Below are positions 51,105 through 59,202 of a stretch of 64,000 nt of DNA, in pieces. Source of the stretch: Micromonospora thermarum (GTDB taxonomy: Bacteria > Actinomycetota > Actinomycetes > Mycobacteriales > Micromonosporaceae); the NCBI RefSeq assembly GCF_012034245.1, contig NZ_JAATEO010000005.1:1-64000 (forward strand). Reading direction: 5' to 3'. The notes under the pieces were generated by a model, which saw nothing but the letters and a program-made list of their open reading frames with translations, was not told where the DNA came from and searched no databases. The first letter of the stretch is position 1, and every line of letters starts with the position of its first letter. Made by a program: the position numbers and the translations under genes.

Positions 51105-51323
51105 TCACTGAGCGAACGAGTCGTAGATCTCCTTGCACTTCGGGCACACCGGCGAGCCGGGCTTGGCCGCCTTCGTGACCGGGAACGTCTCGCCGCAGAG
51201 CGCCACGACGAAGGTGCCCATCACGGCACTCTCGGCGATCTTCTCCTTGCGCACGTAGTGGAACATCTCGGGACCGGTGTCGGCGTCCTTCAACTCGGGA
51301 CGCTCGAGAACCTGTGTGCTCAC
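51105..51323 (-). CDS. DUF3039 zinc-binding protein
   Basis: 72 residues. Blocks [69 protein letters not shown] match DUF3039, a conserved actinobacterial family. One HYV His, one Cys in ALCGE and the CPKC pair make a likely zinc site. Function unknown. GGAGGT seven bases before the GTG at 51323 fixes the start; a longer reading upstream has no ribosome site. Confidence 0.9.
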   Translation of the reverse strand: MSTQVLERPELKDADTGPEMFHYVRKEKIAESAVMGTFVVALCGETFPVTKAAKPGSPVCPKCKEIYDSFAQ

Positions 51324-51398
51324 TTCCACACCTCCAACCGCCAAGTCTGGCAGGTCACCCGGGGCCCGGTCCACTTCATGCCGTACCGGCCCAGGTCG

Positions 51399-51404
51399 TA
51401 CCGT
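51399..51404 (+). promoter_or_regulatory. -10 hexamer of psuG (leaderless)
   Basis: TACCGT, eight bases before the GTG at 51413. Confidence 0.45.
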
Positions 51405-51412
51405 GGAACGTC

Positions 51413-52333
51413 GTGACCGACTTTCACATCCGACGCGGTGCCGAGGTCGCCGACGCCCTGCGCGCCGGCCGCCCGGTGGTGGCCCTGGAGAGCACGATCG
51501 TCTCGCACGGCCTGCCCCGACCCGACAACCTGCGGGTGGCCCGCGAGATCGAACAGGCCGTCCGGGACGCCGGAGCGGTGCCGGCCACCATCGGCATGGT
51601 CGGCGGCCAGCTCGTGGTCGGCCTCGACGACGCGGAGCTGACCCGGCTCGCCACCGTCGACGGCGTGGCGAAGCTCTCCGTACGCGATCTCGCCGTGGCG
51701 GCCGCGACCGGCGCGGACGGCGCCACGACCGTGGCCGCCACCAGCGCGGTGGCCGCGGCGGCCGGTATCCGGGTCTTCGCCACCGGTGGCCTCGGCGGGG
51801 TGCACCGGGAGGCCGCCCACACCTTCGACGAGTCCGCCGACCTGACCACCCTCGCCCGGACGCCGATCGCCGTCGTGTGCGCGGGAGTGAAGTCGATCCT
51901 CGACGTGGGCGCCACCCTGGAGCGCCTGGAGACCCTGGGCGTGGGTGTGGTCGGCTACCGCACCCGCCGCTTCCCCGGCTTCTACCTGACCGACGGCGGG
52001 TTCGACCTCGACTGGTCGGTGGACTCCCCGGAGCAGGTGGCGGACGTGCTCGCCGCGCGCGAACAGCACGGCCTGCACGCCGGCGGGTTGATCGTGGCCA
52101 ACCCGCTGCCCGCCGAGGAGCAGTTGGACCCGGCGCTGCACGACCGGACCCTCGCCGACGGGTTGGCGCTGCTGGAGCGCGAGGGCGTGACCGGCAAGGC
52201 CGTGACGCCCTTCCTGCTGGCGCACTTCCACTCGGCCACCGAGGGCGCCAGCCTCGCGGTCAACGTCCGGATCATCCTGCGCAACGCCGACCTCGCCGCC
52301 CGGATCGCCGTCGCGGCGTCCCGCCAGGCATGA
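51413..52333 (+). CDS. psuG: Pseudouridine-5'-phosphate glycosidase
   Basis: 306 residues. It splits the C-C glycosidic bond of pseudouridine 5'-phosphate to uracil and ribose 5-phosphate. Conserved elements: [60 protein letters not shown] with the catalytic Lys/Asp region, [39 protein letters not shown] with the catalytic Lys, and [12 protein letters not shown]. The GTG is set by the leaderless promoter. The kinase that would make its substrate starts in an ATGA overlap with its stop. Confidence 0.95.
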   Translation: MTDFHIRRGAEVADALRAGRPVVALESTIVSHGLPRPDNLRVAREIEQAVRDAGAVPATIGMVGGQLVVGLDDAELTRLATVDGVAKLSVRDLAVAAATGADGATTVAATSAVAAAAGIRVFATGGLGGVHREAAHTFDESADLTTLARTPIAVVCAGVKSILDVGATLERLETLGVGVVGYRTRRFPGFYLTDGGFDLDWSVDSPEQVADVLAAREQHGLHAGGLIVANPLPAEEQLDPALHDRTLADGLALLEREGVTGKAVTPFLLAHFHSATEGASLAVNVRIILRNADLAARIAVAASRQA

Positions 52334-53226
52334 CGGCACCCCGGATCATCGTCGTCGGCGACCTGATCACCGACGTGGTGGCGGTGCTGTCCGGGCCACC
52401 GGTCACCGGGTCGGACACCTCGGCGGCGATCCGGTTCACCGGCGGTGGTCAGGCGGCGAACACGGCCGCCTGGCTGGGGGCTCTGGGCGTACCCGTGACG
52501 CTGGTGGGCGCGGTCGGCGACGACGGGCCGGGCCGGGACCGGGTGGCCGAGCTGGAGCGCGGCGGCGTCGACTGCGCCGTCACCCGCGTGCCGGACGCCC
52601 CCACCGGGACGGTCATCGTGCTCGCCACGGCGGAGGACCGCACGATGGTCACCGAGCGGGGGGCGAACCTGCGGCTGACCCCGGACGACGTGGAGGCGGC
52701 GCTGGACGCGGCGCCGGACGCCGCCCACCTGCACCTGTCCGGCTACACCCTTCTCGACGCGGGGTCGCGCCCGGCCGGGCTCCGCGCGTTCGCCGCGGCC
52801 CGCGAGCGGGGCCTCACGGTCAGCGTCGACGCGGCCTCCGCGGCCCCGCTGCGGCGGGTGGGCGCGGCGGCCTTCCTGACCTGGGTACGCGGCGTCGACC
52901 TGCTGCTGGTCAACGCGGAGGAGGCGACGGTGCTGGCCGGTGGCCTGGACCCGGCGGCGCAGGGGCGGGTGCTCTCCGCGTCGGCGCGACGGGTGGTGGT
53001 GAAGCGCGGCGCGGCGGGTGCGGTGTGGGTGGACCGGGACGCCACGATCGCGGTGGCGCCGGCCCGCCGGATGGCGGTGGTCGACCCGACGGGAGCGGGT
53101 GACGCCTTCGCCGCCGGCCTGCTGTCGGCCTGGCTGGCCGGTGCGCCGCCGGAGGCGGCGCTGCACCGGGCCGGGGACCTGGGCGCGTCGGCGGTCGGCC
53201 AGGTGGGTGCCCGACCACCGGCCTGA
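52330..53226 (+). CDS. PfkB-family sugar/nucleoside kinase, probable pseudouridine kinase
   Basis: 298 residues of the ribokinase fold. Motif 1 is [33 protein letters not shown]; motif 2, with the catalytic base Asp, is [36 protein letters not shown]-binding segment lies between. Because it is translationally coupled to psuG, it is most likely the pseudouridine kinase that makes pseudouridine 5'-phosphate; ribokinase-type specificity cannot be excluded from sequence. The pair would salvage pseudouridine from RNA turnover. No dedicated nucleoside transporter gene is next to it. Confidence 0.9.
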   Translation: MTAPRIIVVGDLITDVVAVLSGPPVTGSDTSAAIRFTGGGQAANTAAWLGALGVPVTLVGAVGDDGPGRDRVAELERGGVDCAVTRVPDAPTGTVIVLATAEDRTMVTERGANLRLTPDDVEAALDAAPDAAHLHLSGYTLLDAGSRPAGLRAFAAARERGLTVSVDAASAAPLRRVGAAAFLTWVRGVDLLLVNAEEATVLAGGLDPAAQGRVLSASARRVVVKRGAAGAVWVDRDATIAVAPARRMAVVDPTGAGDAFAAGLLSAWLAGAPPEAALHRAGDLGASAVGQVGARPPA

Positions 53227-53353
53227 CGGGGCCGCCGACCCGGCGGTCGACGTGCTGTCGAGCTGCCCGCACCGATGGGGGCACGTCCGGCCGTCGCCAC
53301 GACGACCGCCCAGCGGGCGGCTCGACAGCGCGGAGACCGGGTCGAGCGACCGG

Positions 53354-53710
53354 TCAGGGCTCGGCGTCGATGATCTTGTGGGGCCGCTCCTCGGCGGTCA
53401 GGCTCATCGGCGGCGTCTCGTCCTGCCGCCGCGGCTGGAACCGGCCGGCCAGGCGGTGCTGCTCCTTGGGCGGCCGGTCGTTGGCGAGCAGCACGGCGAG
53501 CCAGGGAATGAGGATCATGCCCAGGGCGACCAGCGGGAGCCACAGCCAGAGCAGCGGGGCCTGTGCGCCGACCAGGATCGCACCGGCGATCACGCACGCG
53601 ACCCGGATGCCCATCATCAGCACGTACCGCTTCTGCCGACTGTTGAGCTGGTCATCCTGACTGCGCGAGGCGTCGGTGATCAGGATCGGCTCGTACGCCT
53701 GACGCTTCAC
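53354..53710 (-). CDS. DUF3099 membrane protein
   Basis: 118 residues. Begins MKRQAYEPILITDASRSQDDQLNSRQKRYVLMMGIRVACVIAGAIL, the DUF3099 signature, with two membrane helices (VACVIAGAILVGAQAPLLWLW and LPLVALGMILIPWLAVLLAN) and a polar C-terminal tail. Function unknown, actinobacteria only. The GTG at 53710 has GAGGAGG at the right distance. A longer frame upstream would begin inside the opposite toxin gene and has no ribosome site. Confidence 0.9.
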   Translation of the reverse strand: MKRQAYEPILITDASRSQDDQLNSRQKRYVLMMGIRVACVIAGAILVGAQAPLLWLWLPLVALGMILIPWLAVLLANDRPPKEQHRLAGRFQPRRQDETPPMSLTAEERPHKIIDAEP

Positions 53711-53804
53711 CGCGGACCTCCTCGAGGGGATTACGCCCCATCCTGTCACCTCACCTGCGTGATCAGCGAGAATCGACGCATACCGGGCCGTGTTACGTCC
53801 GTGG

Positions 53805-53810
53805 TACGCT
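53805..53810 (+). promoter_or_regulatory. -10 hexamer of toxin-antitoxin pair (leaderless)
   Basis: TACGCT, six bases before the GTG of the toxin-like gene at 53817. Confidence 0.45.
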
Positions 53811-53816
53811 CGCGCC

Positions 53817-54104
53817 GTGGGCAGCAGGTTCAGCTTCACCGACGAGGCGCTGGCCAACCTGAGGGTCTACGACGTCGCGCCGGGGGAAGTCTGGGAGGCG
53901 CTGCACAGCAGCCGGCGGGTCATCCGCCACCTGGGCGACGACGTGATGGTCGTCTACGCCTCCGCCCGTCGGGGGCGCCGGCTGGCCGTGCTGCTCGCCG
54001 AGGCCGACGGCACCGACAACGACTGGGACATCCTCTCCGCCCGCGAGCTGACCGACGTGGAGGCCAAGCGTTACGACGAGGCCGTGCGGAGAGAGCGCCG
54101 ATGA
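53817..54104 (+). CDS. Possible BrnT/RelE-like toxin
   Basis: 95 residues, mixed alpha/beta with high Arg content: GSRFSFTDEALANLRVYDVAPGEVWEALHSSRRVIRHLGDDVMVVYASARRGRRLAVLLAE and DWDILSARELTDVEAKRYDEAVRRERR. Length, the N-terminal helix, central beta strands, and a final DWDILSARELTDVEAKRYDEA segment (compare the xxxARxMTxxERxxYE end of BrnT) resemble the BrnT ribonuclease family of type II toxins. The next gene encodes a ribbon-helix-helix protein 13 bases downstream, the toxin-first order of brnTA. Catalytic residues cannot be named with confidence, so the toxin call is an inference. Confidence 0.65.
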   Translation: MGSRFSFTDEALANLRVYDVAPGEVWEALHSSRRVIRHLGDDVMVVYASARRGRRLAVLLAEADGTDNDWDILSARELTDVEAKRYDEAVRRERR

Positions 54105-54117
54105 GGAGGCGGTCAGC

Positions 54118-54426
54118 ATGAACCGTGACGAGGCGATCAAGCGGTTCCACGGCGGCGACGCTCTCGCCGACCTGATCGACGAGAGCCAGCCCGCGGAGCT
54201 GCCCACCCCGGACACCGACGGCCCGATGGTGAGCCGGTCGGTCCGGCTGCCGCTGGAGACGTACGAGCGGGTGCGCGCCGCCGCCGACGCGCGGGGCATC
54301 GGGGTGACCACGCTCATGCGGCAGTGGATCGAGGCCGGCCTGGCCGACCTGGACGACTCGGCGACGGTCTCGCTCGCCGACGTGCGGCGCGCGCTCGCCG
54401 CCCTCTCCCGTCCCACCGCCGCCTGA
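54118..54426 (+). CDS. Ribbon-helix-helix antitoxin-like protein (BrnA/CopG type)
   Basis: 102 residues. A flexible acidic start (MNRDEAIKRFHGGDALADLIDESQPAELP) could wrap the toxin. It is followed by a ribbon-helix-helix domain: VSRSVRLPLETYERVRAAADARGIGVTTLMRQWIEAGL, with the DNA-contacting strand SRSVRLP and two helices. A short Ala-rich C-terminal helix ends it. It would neutralise the upstream protein and repress the shared promoter, although no palindrome is obvious around 53790-53816. GAGGAGGC in the 13-bp gap supports the ATG at 54118. Confidence 0.75.
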   Translation: MNRDEAIKRFHGGDALADLIDESQPAELPTPDTDGPMVSRSVRLPLETYERVRAAADARGIGVTTLMRQWIEAGLADLDDSATVSLADVRRALAALSRPTAA

Positions 54427-54517
54427 CCGGCGCGGACCGAGGCGCACCCCCGCCCTCGGCGCCGGCCGGCCCCCGCCGCTCGGCCCCGCCCAAGGCGCCG
54501 AGCCGGCGGCCCGGCCG

Positions 54518-55756
54518 TCAGGCTGGAAGGTTGCCGCCGCCGGACATCCGCCGCCCCAGCGGAGAGGCCGACGGCTCCAGGGGTCGACCCCGGCTGCGCA
54601 GCCCGTCGGCGACCGCCACCCCGGCGAGCACCACGGCGACCATGACCTGCGCCAGCATCGCCGGCCCCAGGGTGAGCGCCGGGGCGGCCAGCGCCAGGAC
54701 CACCACCGCGACGATCCGCGGCCGGGAGACCCGGCCGAAGATCTCGTACTCGAAGCGGGCCCGGGCGAGCAGGAAGAGCACCGGCCCGCCGACGACGAAG
54801 AGCAGCCACACCGGCAGCGGCGGCGTGAACGGGTGGACGATCACCACCTCGTAGCCGACGCCGGTGGCCAGCACCGCCGCGACGATGAGCAGGTGGGTCA
54901 GGGTGGCGGAGGCGCCCAGCGGGCCGGGCTCGCGGGCCACGCGCAGCGCCTCGGCGAGCAGGTGGCCCGCCCGGTGGAAGTAGATCCGCCAGAGCAGGGC
55001 CGTGGTGACGAAGGCGAGCACGAAGGCGCCGGCCGTCTCCGCCGAGAACTGGCGACCGCTGTACGTGATGCCGATCACCAGGACCGTCTCGCCCAGCGCG
55101 ATGAGGAAGATCTGCTGGTAGCGCTCCGCGAGGTGCTCACCCTCGATCCGCCACCCGGACGGGCGGGCGGGGCCGAGCCGTGGCACCGGCCACCCCAGCG
55201 TCAGGCCGAGGTAGTCAACGACCAGGGCCAGCCCCCACAGCGGCAGGCGCCACTCGTCCGGACCGAGCGCGCCGGCCAGCCACGGCACCGCGCCCACCGC
55301 CGCCCAGGCCGCGAGCCGCAGGGGCACGTTCCGACGCGAGTGCCCGCGCAGCGCGGCGGCGATGACCAGCGGCCGACCGATCATGATCGCGAGGTACGCG
55401 GCCACGAACGGCACCGCCCGCTCCTCGAAGGCACGGGGCAGCGCCACGGCCATGACTAGGCTGCCGAACATGGTGCCGACCACGACCGCCTGGATGATCG
55501 TCTGCTCCGGCTCGTACCGGCTGGTCACCCAGGCGGTGATGGCCCAGACCAACCAGAGCGCCAGGAAGAGCACCAGGGTCCGCACGAGATCGCTGTGCAC
55601 CCTGGTTCCCGACACGTCCTCGATCAGCCGCTGGGACACCCGGGTCAGCGCGAAGACGAAGACCAGGTCGAAGAAGAGCTCCAGGAAGGTGGCCCGCGGC
55701 GAGCTGACGGTGGGGCGGAGCAACGCCGCGCCCGGTTCCCTGCCCGCTCTGGCCAT
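54518..55756 (-). CDS. Low-temperature-requirement A (LtrA) family membrane protein
   Basis: 412 residues with about ten membrane helices. It starts with the LtrA signature ATFLELFFDLVFVFALTRVSQRL; EGEHLAERYQQIFLIALGETVLVIG is the second conserved block. LtrA is linked to growth at low temperature in Listeria, but most members have no known activity. The ATG at 55756 gives a short polar start before the first helix. It lies 36 bases after the stop of the HhH-GPD gene, on the same strand, so the two may be co-transcribed. Confidence 0.9.
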   Translation of the reverse strand: MARAGREPGAALLRPTVSSPRATFLELFFDLVFVFALTRVSQRLIEDVSGTRVHSDLVRTLVLFLALWLVWAITAWVTSRYEPEQTIIQAVVVGTMFGSLVMAVALPRAFEERAVPFVAAYLAIMIGRPLVIAAALRGHSRRNVPLRLAAWAAVGAVPWLAGALGPDEWRLPLWGLALVVDYLGLTLGWPVPRLGPARPSGWRIEGEHLAERYQQIFLIALGETVLVIGITYSGRQFSAETAGAFVLAFVTTALLWRIYFHRAGHLLAEALRVAREPGPLGASATLTHLLIVAAVLATGVGYEVVIVHPFTPPLPVWLLFVVGGPVLFLLARARFEYEIFGRVSRPRIVAVVVLALAAPALTLGPAMLAQVMVAVVLAGVAVADGLRSRGRPLEPSASPLGRRMSGGGNLPA

Positions 55757-55792
55757 CGTGGCTTCAACGAGCCGGGCCGGAAGCCCGTTGCG

Positions 55793-56374
55793 TCAGGCCC
55801 CGGCGGCCTTCGCCTTCGCGGCCGCCTTCATCTGCTGCTTGTACTCCCGGACCCGGCGCAGCGACTCCGCGTCGGTCACGTCGGCGACGGACCGGTACGC
55901 GTCGGTCTCCCCGTAGCCGCCGGCGGCCTCGCGCCACCCCTCCGGCGTGACCCCGAACCGCTTGCCGAGCAGGGCGACGAAGATCTGCGCCTTCTGCTTG
56001 CCGAACCCCGGCAGGTCGGCGACCCGGCGCAGCAGTTCGCGACCGTCGGCGACGCCGGTCCACAGTCCGGCGGCGTCGCCGTCGTACCGGTCGACCAGGA
56101 CGCGGCACACCTCCTGCACCCGCGCCGCCATCGCCTTGGGGAAGCGGTGCAGCGCCGGCGGGGTCGCGAAGAGCGCGACCAGTGCCTCCGGGTCGTACCC
56201 GGCCAGCTCGGCGGCGTCCGGCTCGTGCCCGAGGCGCTGGGCGAGCACGTACGGCGAGGAGAACGCCTTCTCCATCGAGACCTGTTGATCAAGGACCATG
56301 CCGACGAGCAGCGCCAGCGGGCTGCGCCGCAGCAGCGCGTTGGCCTCCGGGTCGATCGGCAGCGCGAGCGTCAT
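55793..56374 (-). CDS. HhH-GPD-type base-excision repair glycosylase
   Basis: 193 residues. Helix-hairpin-helix DNA repair fold: SPLALLVGMVLDQQVSMEKAF at the start and the hairpin with LPGFGKQKAQIFVALLGKRFG, the LPGxGxxxA signature, near residues 132-152. The usual catalytic Asp region is represented by DVTDAESLRRVREYK at the end, less typical than in AlkA or Nth. This short form is common in actinomycetes; the damaged base it removes is unknown. The ATG at 56374 begins MTLALPIDPEANALL, as in homologs. It diverges from the Fe(III) importer operon. Confidence 0.9.
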   Translation of the reverse strand: MTLALPIDPEANALLRRSPLALLVGMVLDQQVSMEKAFSSPYVLAQRLGHEPDAAELAGYDPEALVALFATPPALHRFPKAMAARVQEVCRVLVDRYDGDAAGLWTGVADGRELLRRVADLPGFGKQKAQIFVALLGKRFGVTPEGWREAAGGYGETDAYRSVADVTDAESLRRVREYKQQMKAAAKAKAAGA

Positions 56375-56465
56375 GCCCCCATCCTGCCCGCCGCGACGGC
56401 CGCCGGACACCCCGACCCACCGGCCCCTACGCGGTCCGCGATCCGACCGGCACTCCGATTCACGG

Positions 56466-56484
56466 TGAGGTTAGCCTGTGCTAA
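56466..56484 (+). promoter_or_regulatory. Iron box (IdeR/DmdR operator) of Fe(III) ABC importer
   Basis: The 19-bp site TGAGGTTAGCCTGTGCTAA matches the iron-box consensus TWAGGTWAGSCTWACCTWA at 15 of 19 positions. A second overlapping match (13 of 19) starts five bases later, the tandem layout often seen at strongly regulated iron genes. The inner arms GTTAGC/GCTAAC are a perfect palindrome. It lies 59 bases before the substrate-binding protein gene, so iron-replete repression is expected. Confidence 0.75.
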
Positions 56485-56542
56485 CTTCATCCCGGCGGCC
56501 CCTGTCGTCGTCGGTTGATTCGCCCTTGGAGGAGTCCGCATC

Positions 56543-57601
56543 GTGTCCGTAACGTTCCGCCGGTCCACCGCGACGCTCGTCGCGGCCGGGCTGCTCGCCG
56601 TCGGCCTGGTCGCCTGCGGGTCCGGCGAGGACGACGCCGCCGACCCGGGCAAGCCGAACGACAAGGTCATCACCGTCTACAGCGGCCGGAACGAGCAGCT
56701 CGTCAAGCCGCTGCTGGAGAAGTTCAGCCAGCAGACCGGCATCCAGGTGCAGACCCGGTACGCCACGACCGCCCAGCTCGCGGCGCAACTGGTCGAGGAG
56801 GGCGACAAGTCCCCGGCCGACGTGTTCTTCGCGCAGGACGCCGGCGCGCTCGGCACGGTGGCGAAGAAGGGCATGTTCGCCACGCTTCCGGAGGCGGCCA
56901 CCGGCAAGGTCGCCGAGACCTACCGGGCGCGCAGCGGCCAGTGGGTCGGCGTGAGCGCCCGCTCCCGCGTGCTGGTCTACAACGCCGACCAGGTCACCGC
57001 CGACCAGCTCCCGACGTCGGTGTTCGAGCTGACCGACCCGAAGTGGAAGGGCAAGGTCGCGATCGCCCCGACCAACGCCTCCTTCCAGGCGTTCGTCACC
57101 GCGATCCGGGTCCAGCACGGCGACCAGAAGGCGAAGGACTTCCTCGCCGGCCTCAAGGCCAACGAGCCGCAGATCCGCGACGGCAACATCAAGATCGTCG
57201 AGGAGGTCAACGACGGCAAGATCGCGGTCGGCCTGGTCAACCACTACTACCTGGGCGAGGTGGCCAAGGAGAAGGGCACCACGCCGGAGGCGCTCAAGGC
57301 CAAGCTGCACTTCTTCCCGGGCGGCGACACCGGCGCGCTGGTGAACGTGGCCGGCGTCGGGGTGCTGAAGCGCTCCGCCGAGGACGCCGACGCGAAGGCG
57401 TTCGTCGACTACCTGCTCGGCGCGGAGGCCCAGAAGTACTTCGCCGAGGAGACCTTCGAGTACCCGGTGGTGACCGGCATCCCCGGCCCGGCGTACGTGC
57501 CGGCGCTGGCGGAGCTGAAGGTCCCGGCCATCGACCTGAACGACCTCGACACGCTCGAGGCGACCGTCGCCATGATCACCGAATCGGGGCTGGTGCCCTG
57601 A
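56543..57601 (+). CDS. Fe(III) ABC transporter substrate-binding lipoprotein
   Basis: 352 residues. The signal peptide ends at a lipobox LVAC (Cys25). The mature part is a class-II periplasmic-binding fold of the FbpA type: VITVYSGRNEQLVKPLLEKFSQQTGIQVQTRY, ADVFFAQDAGALGTVAKKGMF, GVSARSRVLVYN, and NHYYLGEVAKEKG with the paired Tyr that commonly ligate ferric iron. It captures Fe(III) at the outer face of the membrane. GGAGGA lies upstream of the GTG. It is the first gene of a three-gene operon controlled by the iron box. Confidence 0.95.
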   Translation: MSVTFRRSTATLVAAGLLAVGLVACGSGEDDAADPGKPNDKVITVYSGRNEQLVKPLLEKFSQQTGIQVQTRYATTAQLAAQLVEEGDKSPADVFFAQDAGALGTVAKKGMFATLPEAATGKVAETYRARSGQWVGVSARSRVLVYNADQVTADQLPTSVFELTDPKWKGKVAIAPTNASFQAFVTAIRVQHGDQKAKDFLAGLKANEPQIRDGNIKIVEEVNDGKIAVGLVNHYYLGEVAKEKGTTPEALKAKLHFFPGGDTGALVNVAGVGVLKRSAEDADAKAFVDYLLGAEAQKYFAEETFEYPVVTGIPGPAYVPALAELKVPAIDLNDLDTLEATVAMITESGLVP

Positions 57602-57666
57602 CCAGTCCGACGACCACCGCAGGGCCGGCCCTCGACGGGCCGGCCCTGTCCCGCGTACGCGGGACG

Positions 57667-59202
57667 GTGCGGCGGCTGGCCCCGCGCCCGGCGCTGCTCG
57701 CGGCCTCGACCGCGGCGGTGGCGGTGGCCCTGCTCCCTTTGGTCTACCTCGCGGTCCGCACCGCCGAGGCGGGGCTCGACCGGCTCGCCGACGAGCTGTG
57801 GACCGAGCGGGTCGCGCTGCTCGCCCTGCGCAGCCTCGGCCTGGCGGCCGTGGTCACCGTCGCCTGCGTGGTACTCGGCGTCGGCGCCGCCTTCCTGGTC
57901 ACCCGCACCGACCTGCCCGGCCGGCGGACCTTCGCCGTGCTGGCCGCGCTGCCGCTGGCCGTCCCGACCTACATCGCGGCGTTCGCCTGGGTCTCCACGG
58001 TCGACGGGCTGGAGGGCTTCTGGCCGGCGGCGCTGGTGCTGACGCTCTGCTCGTACCCGTACGTCTTCCTCCCGGTCGCGGCCGCGCTGCGCGGCGCGGA
58101 CCCGGCGCAGGAGGAGGTGTCCCGGTCGCTGGGCCGGTCGGGCTGGCGGACGTTCACCGCCGTGACCCTGCGGCAGATCCGCCCGGCCACCGCCGCCGGC
58201 GCGCTGCTGGTCGCCCTCTACGTGCTCTCCGACTTCGGGGCCGTGTCGATCCTGCGCGCGGACACCTTCACCCGGGCCATCTTCATCGCGTTCGACCTGG
58301 GCTTCGACCGCACCGGCGCCCTGGTGCTCTCCAGCGTGCTGGTGGCCCTGACCGTGCTCCTGCTCGCCGCCGAGACCGCGACCCGCCGCCGCGGCGCCCG
58401 GTACGCGCGCCTCTGCGGCGCCCGCCGCCCGCCGGCCCGACTGCGGCTCGGCGCGGCCCGCTGGCCCGCCCTGGGGGCGCTGCTCGGCGTGGCCGCACTC
58501 GCGCTCGGCGTACCCGCGGTCAGCCTGGCGCAGCGCCTGGTCACCGGGGTGTCCCGCCCGGGTGCCCTCACCGAGGTCGCGGCCGCCGCCGGCAACTCGC
58601 TGACCGCCTCCCTCGCGGGCGCGGCGCTGACCATGCTGCTGGCCCTGCCGCTGGGGCTGCTCGTCGCCCGGGCACCCGGCGTGCTGACCACGGTCCTCGA
58701 CCGGCTCGCGTACCTCGCCCACGCCCTGCCCGGCGTGGTGATCGGGCTGTCGCTGATCTTCTTCGGCATCACCGTCGCGTACCCGCTCTACCAGACCCGC
58801 TGGCTGCTGGCGCTGGCGTACGCGACGCTCTTCCTGCCCCTCGCGGTCGGCGCGGTCGCCGGGGCCGCCGCCCAGTCCCCGCCCGGGCTGGAGGAGGTCG
58901 CCCGCTCGCTGGGCCGGGGCCCGCTGACCGTGCTGCGGACGGTCACCCTGCCGCTGACCCTGCCCGGCATCGGGGCGGGCGCGGCGCTGGTCTTCCTGAC
59001 CGGCATGAAGGAGCTTCCCGCCACCCTGCTGCTGCGACCGACCGGGACGGACACGCTCGCCACCGAGCTGTGGACCGCCACGTCGGTCGGGGCGTACGCC
59101 GCCGCGGCCCCGTACGCGGCCCTGCTGGTGGCGATCTCGGCACTACCCACCTGGCTGCTGGTCGCCCGCAGCGGCCTGCTGGACAAGGAGGACCGGGGAT
59201 GA
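57667..59202 (+). CDS. Fe(III) ABC transporter permease (fused double domain, FbpB-like)
   Basis: 511 residues from this GTG, about twelve membrane helices in two fused permease halves. Each half has the EAA loop that docks the ATPase: EEVSRSLGRSGWRTFTAVTLRQIRPA and EEVARSLGRGPLTVLRTVTLPLTLPG. The start is uncertain. The frame stays open upstream to a CTG at 57598 that overlaps the stop of the binding-protein gene (CTGA), which would add 23 residues and couple translation; the GTG at 57667 has no ribosome site. The gene ends in an ATGA overlap with the ATPase gene. Transports iron across the membrane. Confidence 0.92.
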   Translation: MRRLAPRPALLAASTAAVAVALLPLVYLAVRTAEAGLDRLADELWTERVALLALRSLGLAAVVTVACVVLGVGAAFLVTRTDLPGRRTFAVLAALPLAVPTYIAAFAWVSTVDGLEGFWPAALVLTLCSYPYVFLPVAAALRGADPAQEEVSRSLGRSGWRTFTAVTLRQIRPATAAGALLVALYVLSDFGAVSILRADTFTRAIFIAFDLGFDRTGALVLSSVLVALTVLLLAAETATRRRGARYARLCGARRPPARLRLGAARWPALGALLGVAALALGVPAVSLAQRLVTGVSRPGALTEVAAAAGNSLTASLAGAALTMLLALPLGLLVARAPGVLTTVLDRLAYLAHALPGVVIGLSLIFFGITVAYPLYQTRWLLALAYATLFLPLAVGAVAGAAAQSPPGLEEVARSLGRGPLTVLRTVTLPLTLPGIGAGAALVFLTGMKELPATLLLRPTGTDTLATELWTATSVGAYAAAAPYAALLVAISALPTWLLVARSGLLDKEDRG

